A program made the translations under genes and the position numbers. DNA of 20,794 bases, from assembly GCA_003577005.1 (NCBI GenBank), contig QEUW01000086.1:1-20794 (forward strand). The letters are read 5' to 3'. Positions 16,534-20,794 of the stretch are shown here, in pieces. This DNA is from Chloroflexota bacterium (GTDB lineage: Bacteria; Chloroflexota; Anaerolineae; Caldilineales; Caldilineaceae). The notes beneath the pieces were generated by a model that worked only from the letters and a program-made list of their open reading frames with translations, had not been told where the DNA came from and searched no databases. Numbering within the stretch: the stretch's first letter is position 1; every line of letters begins with the position of its first letter.

Positions 16534-16726
16534 CGAGACAGTAACTTTCGTACAAAATCGATGGGCACATAGAGGCCCGAACGAATAGCGGCGTTGTCCC
16601 AAACGTTACCGGTTTGCCGGCCACGTTGAGATTGATCGCTTCAGCCGGTGCGCTTACAGCCGGCAAGGTTGCGACTGGCTCGGCCCAGTTGCTCGTGTCG
16701 TGCGCTGTTTGCTCAATCGTTGGCAT
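16523..16726 (-). CDS. Small ORF (67 aa) coupled to the oxidoreductase
   Basis: ATG 16726 is preceded by a strong AAGGAGGT at 6-7 nt spacing, better than that of most genes here, which is the main support for translation. The product (starting 'MPTIEQTAHDTSNWAEPVAT') is soluble, with an Ala/Pro/Val-rich middle, 'INLNVAGKPVTFGTTPLFVR' and a C-terminal tail with two Cys ('SMCPSILYESYCLDEL'). No domain is recognised. The tail overlaps the oxidoreductase start by 11 bp in another frame. It could be a partner peptide of the enzyme, a peptide substrate, or a leader ORF whose translation opens the oxidoreductase start. A structured leader (16747-16816) lies just upstream. Confidence 0.6.
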   Translation of the reverse strand: MPTIEQTAHDTSNWAEPVATLPAVSAPAEAINLNVAGKPVTFGTTPLFVRASMCPSILYESYCLDEL

Positions 16727-16746
16727 GGTCGCACCTCCTTACTGTC

Positions 16747-16816
16747 TATCCGAATGACGCTGCGACCGACCCCTTTCGGGGGTGTAGTTGTCGGAGCCGC
16801 AACCGTTATTCGGATA
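16747..16816 (-). promoter_or_regulatory. Structured leader before the small ORF
   Basis: On the minus strand the RNA can fold into nested stems: outer TATCCGAAT / ATTCGGATA (perfect, 9 bp, continued by three more pairs after one mismatch), a middle TGCG / CGCA, then CCGAC / GTCGG and a terminal CCCC-GAAA-GGG hairpin with a GNRA-type loop. It begins 6 nt after the STAS gene stop and ends about 14 nt before the AAGGAGGT of the small ORF. It could be an attenuator, an intercistronic processing or stability element, or a riboswitch-like element of no class I recognise. Confidence 0.5.
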
Positions 16817-16821
16817 AGTTC

Positions 16822-17175
16822 TCAGCCAACTGCCGCGACTGCCGCTGCCTCATCGTCATAGATGCCGATGGCGCTGTCGAGCCGGGTGAGGTCGAAGATC
16901 TGCCGGTAGTGGTCGCTCAGGCCGTAGGCGAGCAACTTCTGTTTCTGGCGCTGCACGCGAATAAGCAATGTCACCAGCAGGCCGATGCCGGAACTGTTCA
17001 TATACTCCAAATCGCTAAAATTGAGAATCACTGCTGCTACACCCGGTTGGCTGGCCTCGGCGTATGCCGCCATGAGCGCTGCCTCGGCCTGGCCGCTGAT
17101 CTCGCCGCGGATGTCAATCACCGCAGCACGGTTTGAGACTTTGCGAACGGTGAAGTCCGCTTGTGATGCTGCCAT
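16822..17175 (-). CDS. STAS-domain anti-anti-sigma factor (RsbV/SpoIIAA-like)
   Basis: This 117-residue cytoplasmic partner-switch protein: the unphosphorylated form of such proteins binds an anti-sigma kinase and frees its client. The single STAS domain shows 'AAVIDIRGEIS', 'AVILNFSDLEYMNSSGIGLL' and a C-terminal helix 'YRQIFDLTRLDSAIGIYDDE'. The expected phospho-Ser is S62 in 'MNSSG' (Asp of the classic DSSG is Asn). I chose ATG 17175 because GGAGGGG (17179-17185) lies just upstream; an ATG at 17202 that overlaps the TAA of the preceding gene (TAATG) is an alternative and would add nine residues. Directly downstream of the phosphatase/kinase fusion gene, which is its likely partner. Confidence 0.93.
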   Translation of the reverse strand: MAASQADFTVRKVSNRAAVIDIRGEISGQAEAALMAAYAEASQPGVAAVILNFSDLEYMNSSGIGLLVTLLIRVQRQKQKLLAYGLSDHYRQIFDLTRLDSAIGIYDDEAAAVAAVG

Positions 17176-17201
17176 CTTCCCCTCCACAGATAATTTTTTC
17201 A

Positions 17202-18827
17202 TTAAGCCGCCAGATTGAATATCAATTCAATCGTATGCTGCTCTTCATCGTTTTGGATGCGTAGCTCATCTACCATGTTCTTGATCAAAAAGAGACCCCA
17301 CCCGCGCGGCGACTGCATCCCCTCGAGCTTGGCCTGTAAGTCGGGCTCGGGCACGGGCGGAATCGGCCCGCTAGCTCCATGGTCGGTAATACGGATGACC
17401 AGTTGTTGCGCTGACCCCCACACTTCGATGTCGGTAGGCAGATCGGGCTGGAACTGATTGCCGTGTTCGATAGCGTTCATCGCCCCTTCGGCGACGGCGG
17501 TTTTGACCCGCTCCAGCGTGCGCGGGGGCAGCACCAGCGCAGCAGTGACAACGTTCGCTACTTTGTCCATCACCTGGCGTTCGTTGCCGCGTTCGCTCGG
17601 GACAGAAAACTCCGCCAGCAGACGCTGCTCTCCTTCAGACTGCATGTCATTCCTCGAATTCTCGCCTGGCGCAGGTGCGGTGGCCGGCACCAACCGTTCC
17701 AGGACCACCAGGGTCACGTCATCTTCTTGCTCCCACGCTTCGCCGACAAAACGCTCCAGGTCAGCGCGCATCACCTGGATCAGGTTCTGATCGCGCTGGT
17801 ACGCCCCAACTGCGGCGAGCACGCGAGGGAAACCGAACATCTCGCGTGCTTCGTTGTGCGCCTCGGCCAACCCATCGCTGTAGAGCAAAATGAGTTCGCC
17901 CGGCGCCAGTGTAGTCTCGGCTTCTTCGTATTCCATATTGGGCAGCAGACCAAGCGGCATGCCCCGCGCACGCAGTTCAACTACCCCTCCGGCCGTGTAC
18001 AGCGCGGGTAGGTTGTGACCGGCATTGGCAAACCAAAAGCGCCCGGTAGCCGGGTCGAAGACGGCGTAGAGACAGGTCACAAACATCTTGGGGGGGATCT
18101 CGGGGTGGAGCAACGTGTTGACGCGCGCCAACACCTGGCCGGGCGCCGAGTGCCGTTCGGCAGCGGCGCGCAAGATACTCCGGGTCGAGGCCATGACCAG
18201 CGCCGCCGGCACACCCTTATCGGTCACATCGCCGATGACAATCCCCAGCTTCCCATCAGGCAGCCCGATAAAGTCATAAAAATCGCCACCTACGGCCTGG
18301 GCCGGCTGCCAAAAGGCGTCGAGCCGCCAGCCGTCGATGGCGGGCAGTTTGCGCGGCAAGAGCGTCTCTTGGATGATGCGGGCGACGCGCAACTCCTGTT
18401 CGATCCGTTCGCGCTGGAGCGCCTCCAGCCGTTGTTGTTGCACCAGTTGGGCCACGCGCAAAGCTGGCGCCGTCTGGCTGGTGAGCGTCGTCAACAGTTT
18501 GAGATCGTCGCTCGTATACTCTTGCTCGCTCAGGCGTGGCCCCAGGTTGAGCAGCCCGATCAATTCGCCCTGGCTGATGAGTGGCGCAACCAGACGCACG
18601 CCCGCTGCCTTGAGCTCGCGCACCGCTGGCGAGTCGAGCGTCACTTTTTCGAGATCGATGATTCCGGTGTATTCCTGAACATAGGCCAGAAAAGGGTCGC
18701 CCGGCATGATCGACGGCGGTGCGCCGGCCACCCGCTGCGGGAGTTGCAGATCAGCCGGCGATGCGTCCGCGGGCTTTACCGCGCCATCCTTCGAGTGTAG
18801 CCAGAGCCGGTGCAACAGATTACGCAT
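17202..18827 (-). CDS. GAF - SpoIIE/PP2C phosphatase - HATPase (RsbW-like) fusion
   Basis: This 541-residue cytoplasmic regulator has two opposing activities in one chain. A GAF domain lies at about 45-125, then a coiled linker (about 125-155). The PP2C/SpoIIE domain (about 155-378) has metal-binding Asp in 'GGDFYDF' (D182), 'GDVTDKG' (D200), 'YSDGL' (D318) and 'EDDVT' (D370). A C-terminal RsbW-like HATPase (about 405-538) has the N-box 'AVAEGAMNAIEHGN' (E447, N451), 'ITDHGASGP' (D482) and 'RGWGLFLIKNMVDE'. All key residues are present. Start ATG 18827 has GAGG upstream and overlaps the sensor gene by 8 bp (ATGCGTAA), so the two are translationally coupled. The known scheme: the kinase part phosphorylates the STAS protein and the phosphatase part reverses this. 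Confidence 0.93.
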   Translation of the reverse strand: MRNLLHRLWLHSKDGAVKPADASPADLQLPQRVAGAPPSIMPGDPFLAYVQEYTGIIDLEKVTLDSPAVRELKAAGVRLVAPLISQGELIGLLNLGPRLSEQEYTSDDLKLLTTLTSQTAPALRVAQLVQQQRLEALQRERIEQELRVARIIQETLLPRKLPAIDGWRLDAFWQPAQAVGGDFYDFIGLPDGKLGIVIGDVTDKGVPAALVMASTRSILRAAAERHSAPGQVLARVNTLLHPEIPPKMFVTCLYAVFDPATGRFWFANAGHNLPALYTAGGVVELRARGMPLGLLPNMEYEEAETTLAPGELILLYSDGLAEAHNEAREMFGFPRVLAAVGAYQRDQNLIQVMRADLERFVGEAWEQEDDVTLVVLERLVPATAPAPGENSRNDMQSEGEQRLLAEFSVPSERGNERQVMDKVANVVTAALVLPPRTLERVKTAVAEGAMNAIEHGNQFQPDLPTDIEVWGSAQQLVIRITDHGASGPIPPVPEPDLQAKLEGMQSPRGWGLFLIKNMVDELRIQNDEEQHTIELIFNLAA

Positions 18828-20154
18828 GGAAACCTCGCAGTAGATCAGATAGATCGTGCCCGTCCACCGTAGCCAGCCAGAGCGCGACATGCGCTGGCTG
18901 CATCGTTTCTTGCACCACGTCAACCAAATCTGTGCGCAGTGTCTCTAATTCTACCTCATTCCGGATCTTTGCACTGAAGCGCGCCAGAACTTGATCGCTG
19001 TTATACCGCTTGCGATAAAACCGCCGGTCAATGAGATGCTGCACCGAGCGCCGGAGCGGGGCAAAGAGTGCCGCGATCAGCAGCGTCGCCAACACCGTCT
19101 CAAGTTGCGACGGTTGCGCCGAGAAGACCGGTCGCACCGTTTCAAGCAACAGAACGGCCCCAAAGTACGTAAGCGCCAACAAGCCAGACAGAACCGTATA
19201 GATCAGTGTACGGCGAATGACCAGGTCGATGTCCCACAGCCGGTAGCGCAAGATCGCCACACCAAAGGTCACGGCGGTGAAAACCACTGTTCCAGCCATG
19301 AAGGCGTCGATCACCATCCGCGTGTGGGTGCCGTTGGTCATCCACGCCGGTGCAAAGGTGAGCAACAGTTCGTTGAGGCCGATCCAGGCGACGGTAGTGA
19401 TGACCAACCCAAAAACGACCCATTTGGTCTGTTGACGCTGCACGGCGTTCGATCTGCGCCGATAGCGATAGATCTGCGCTCCGATCCCTGCGCCAAAAAG
19501 CACGGCCAACGTAAGATATTGGACAAGCGCAGGCCACATCCCAAAACTGATGATCCGTCTGACAGCATCCGGTACAACTGGACCAATAAAGAGGGTCGAT
19601 AGGCCTATCACTACCCAGGCCGCCGCCAGCCAACGCGTCCAGCCGGGGACAAACCGGCCATCAGGGAAAAGGTAGAGCAGACAAGTGAAGCCGGTCACGA
19701 TCAACATCTCGATAAAGGCGAGCAACCGGAGCCACAATAGGTGCCGTTCGGCCAACCCGCCAACCAGTTCGGTGGAGTAGACGCCAAAGACGATCAAAGT
19801 GAACGAGGCAAAGATTGCCATGCTATCATCGGAGCGGCGCCAGAAGATCAGCGCCGCCAGCGCCAGGTATACTACGGCAAAGAGCACAGTCAGCCCGATG
19901 TTGTAGAGTGCGTAGATCTGGAGCGATATACCGTTTTCTGTTAACGTCTGCGCGACCGCTGGCAACAGTTGATCATCGGCGCAACCGGGCGGCGTGCAGA
20001 CGGTCATGAGCCGAGTATAGCCAACTACCACGGCGTAGATGAATACAGTGAGTGAAAAGCCATAGAAAAGCACCCAGAGCAGGCGCACAGCCCATAGCCA
20101 GCGCTCCTCCAGGCGGGGTCGGTCTCGTGTGGATTGAACATTTGCTGCAACCAT
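18820..20154 (-). CDS. Polytopic membrane sensor without output domain
   Basis: This 444-residue protein has about ten membrane segments between residues 19 and 385, with an extracytoplasmic loop containing two Cys ('VCTPPGCADDQ') after the first. The segments 'LLYLFPDGRFVPGWTRWLA' and 'ILRYRLWDIDLVIRRTLIYT' are typical of sensor halves of histidine kinases and diguanylate-cyclase-like sensors in Chloroflexota. The cytoplasmic end ('RRFYRKRYNSDQVLARFSAK' and 'TLRTDLVDVVQETMQPAHVA') is the linker that normally precedes GAF and kinase domains, but here the protein stops. The next gene, overlapping by 8 bp, starts in a GAF domain, so the pair looks like a split sensor/effector. The ATG at 20154 has no strong Shine-Dalgarno. 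Signal unknown. Confidence 0.88.
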   Translation of the reverse strand: MVAANVQSTRDRPRLEERWLWAVRLLWVLFYGFSLTVFIYAVVVGYTRLMTVCTPPGCADDQLLPAVAQTLTENGISLQIYALYNIGLTVLFAVVYLALAALIFWRRSDDSMAIFASFTLIVFGVYSTELVGGLAERHLLWLRLLAFIEMLIVTGFTCLLYLFPDGRFVPGWTRWLAAAWVVIGLSTLFIGPVVPDAVRRIISFGMWPALVQYLTLAVLFGAGIGAQIYRYRRRSNAVQRQQTKWVVFGLVITTVAWIGLNELLLTFAPAWMTNGTHTRMVIDAFMAGTVVFTAVTFGVAILRYRLWDIDLVIRRTLIYTVLSGLLALTYFGAVLLLETVRPVFSAQPSQLETVLATLLIAALFAPLRRSVQHLIDRRFYRKRYNSDQVLARFSAKIRNEVELETLRTDLVDVVQETMQPAHVALWLATVDGHDLSDLLRGFHA

Positions 20155-20431
20155 TGGCTCTGTCTACTTCCCTTATTCTACCCGTTTGCGATTTCCCTAT
20201 CCTGGCGTTCGACCCGGCGTCGAACGGCGAGGGGTGAAGCAGTTGCCCTTGCCTCTATTAAACCAAACACAAGACGCCCTATGGTGACGCTTTGTACCAC
20301 AAAAACTACGACACAATGCGCGGCTCGTCTGGTTGTATCACCCGTTTTGCCAATAAACTCTACTTTAGCAGCTTTCCGTATAGACATCGTTACGGGGCGC
20401 GTTACGGCGCTGTGAAAAACTGGGGTAACCC

Positions 20432-20594
20432 AGTACGACAACGAGACTTCATGTGGCGGCCTAACTCGACCTCCGCGCCCAAAGGGCCCCCGTGGCCGGA
20501 AATTGTCTGGTTGAGAAAGTTGATTCCGGTCACGGGGGCCCTTTGGGCGCGGAGGTCCTGACGGCGACAATCATCAAAGTCTCGTTGTCGTACT
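20432..20594. repeat. Large nested palindromic element (163 bp)
   Basis: Perfect 18-bp outer arms AGTACGACAACGAGACTT (20432-20449) and their complement (20577-20594) enclose inner arms of 33 bp (20469-20501 with 20524-20556) that match at 32 of 33 positions, around a 22-nt loop. The segments between outer and inner arms are not complementary. There are no ORFs and no poly-T tail. The size, structure and lack of coding capacity fit a MITE or a palindromic repeat; a very stable RNA or DNA cruciform is also possible. Confidence 0.65.
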
Positions 20595-20717
20595 AGGTTC
20601 GTTGACGTTTGCCGGGCAACGAGTGACTCGGCCAAGGGGTGCGTGCGATGCATCTGAAAGACGCTTGCACGTACCAGGTGCATCGCCCCGCTGTGTAGGC
20701 TGAAATGTCAACAAACC
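20594..20717. mobile_element. Possible second MITE-like element
   Basis: The left end (GGTTCGTTGACGTTT, 20596-20610) and the complement of the right end (AAATGTCAACAAACC, 20703-20717) match at 13 of 15 positions. The right end shares the 10-mer AAATGTCAAC with the element at 4126-4252, and the lengths are similar (about 124 and 127 bp). The interior differs but has its own inverted repeat (GCGATGCA with TGCATCGC). It abuts the large palindrome. Confidence 0.35.
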
Positions 20718-20780
20718 CCAAACCTCGCCCGAGCGCTTGTCTGATTTTTACTTTACATGTACACTACGGATCTCCATCTA

Positions 20781-20789
20781 TGCTATAAT
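20781..20789 (+). promoter_or_regulatory. Extended -10 promoter pointing out of the window
   Basis: TG-C-TATAAT (20781-20789) is a perfect extended -10 on the plus strand, in an AT-rich stretch five bases before the window ends. It likely drives a gene beyond 20794. No clear -35. Confidence 0.5.
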
Positions 20790-20794
20790 CAGTA

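Larger units (their letters stand above)
20155..20794. other. Non-coding region with palindromic elements
   Basis: The last 640 bases hold no supported gene; open frames on both strands run through the palindromes and lack start signals. Contents: a possible -10 for the minus operon (TAGAAT on the minus strand, 20175-20180, weak), two CGTTACGG repeats (20388-20395, 20400-20407), a small palindrome ACTGGG-GTAA-CCCAGT (20419-20434), the large nested palindrome 20432-20594, a possible second MITE-like element 20594-20717 and an outward-facing promoter at 20781-20789. Confidence 0.55.

Noticed and set aside
18828..18923. 32-codon extension of the phosphatase/kinase frame
   Set aside because: It overlaps the sensor gene, has odd composition, and ATG 18827 has a GAGG site and a typical 8-bp overlap.
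20292..20570. Open frames on both strands at the window end
   Set aside because: They run through the large palindrome, whose symmetry keeps both strands open; no start signals.

Overview
The window looks like a chromosomal segment of a Chloroflexota bacterium, probably near Anaerolineae, Caldilineae or Ardenticatenia. This is an inference. It rests on GC-rich genes, many multi-pass sensors with a family-typical 'LFPDGRF' / 'LRYRLWDIDLVIRRTLIY' style, a secreted protein ending in an FLPLI-type tail, a secreted PxKF-domain protein, and short tandem-repeat spacers. No rRNA, tRNA, CRISPR array, transposase or phage gene was seen.

Layout. (1) 1-726 is non-coding and holds nested hairpins. (2) 727-2861 (+) is a two-component pair: an OmpR-type response regulator and a membrane histidine kinase. 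(3) 3280-6644 (+) holds two secreted proteins separated by about 840 bp of non-coding DNA with three consecutive nested palindromes, one of them MITE-like; the first secreted gene is preceded by a possible 16-codon leader peptide. (4) A strong bidirectional terminator (6748-6792) separates this from a fasciclin-domain lipoprotein on the minus strand (6870-7427), which has a perfect dyad operator candidate upstream. (5) 7830-13003 (+) holds a one-TM protein of unknown function, a 646-residue polytopic membrane protein with a GAF-like region and a C-terminal sigma-region-4-like helix-turn-helix, and an FtsK/SpoIIIE DNA translocase. Spacers here carry 7-nt-periodic repeats and the genes lack clear Shine-Dalgarno sites. 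(6) FtsH protease (13048-14865, minus) converges on FtsK across a perfect 21-bp hairpin.

(7) 15115-20154 (minus) reads, in transcription order: polytopic membrane sensor without an output domain -> GAF + SpoIIE-type PP2C phosphatase + HATPase (anti-sigma-kinase-like) fusion -> STAS anti-anti-sigma protein -> structured leader -> 67-aa small ORF -> FAD-dependent phytoene-desaturase-like oxidoreductase. The first three genes overlap or nearly abut and look like a complete partner-switching module whose sensor and effector are split into coupled genes. No sigma factor lies in the window. (8) 20155-20794 is non-coding, with a long nested palindrome, a second element whose ends resemble those of the MITE at 4126-4252, and an extended -10 promoter pointing out of the window.

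The strongest candidates for something unusual are the membrane-bound HTH protein (8686-10626), the partner-switching operon with its structured leader and coupled small ORF (16523-20154), and the recurring palindromic intergenic elements.
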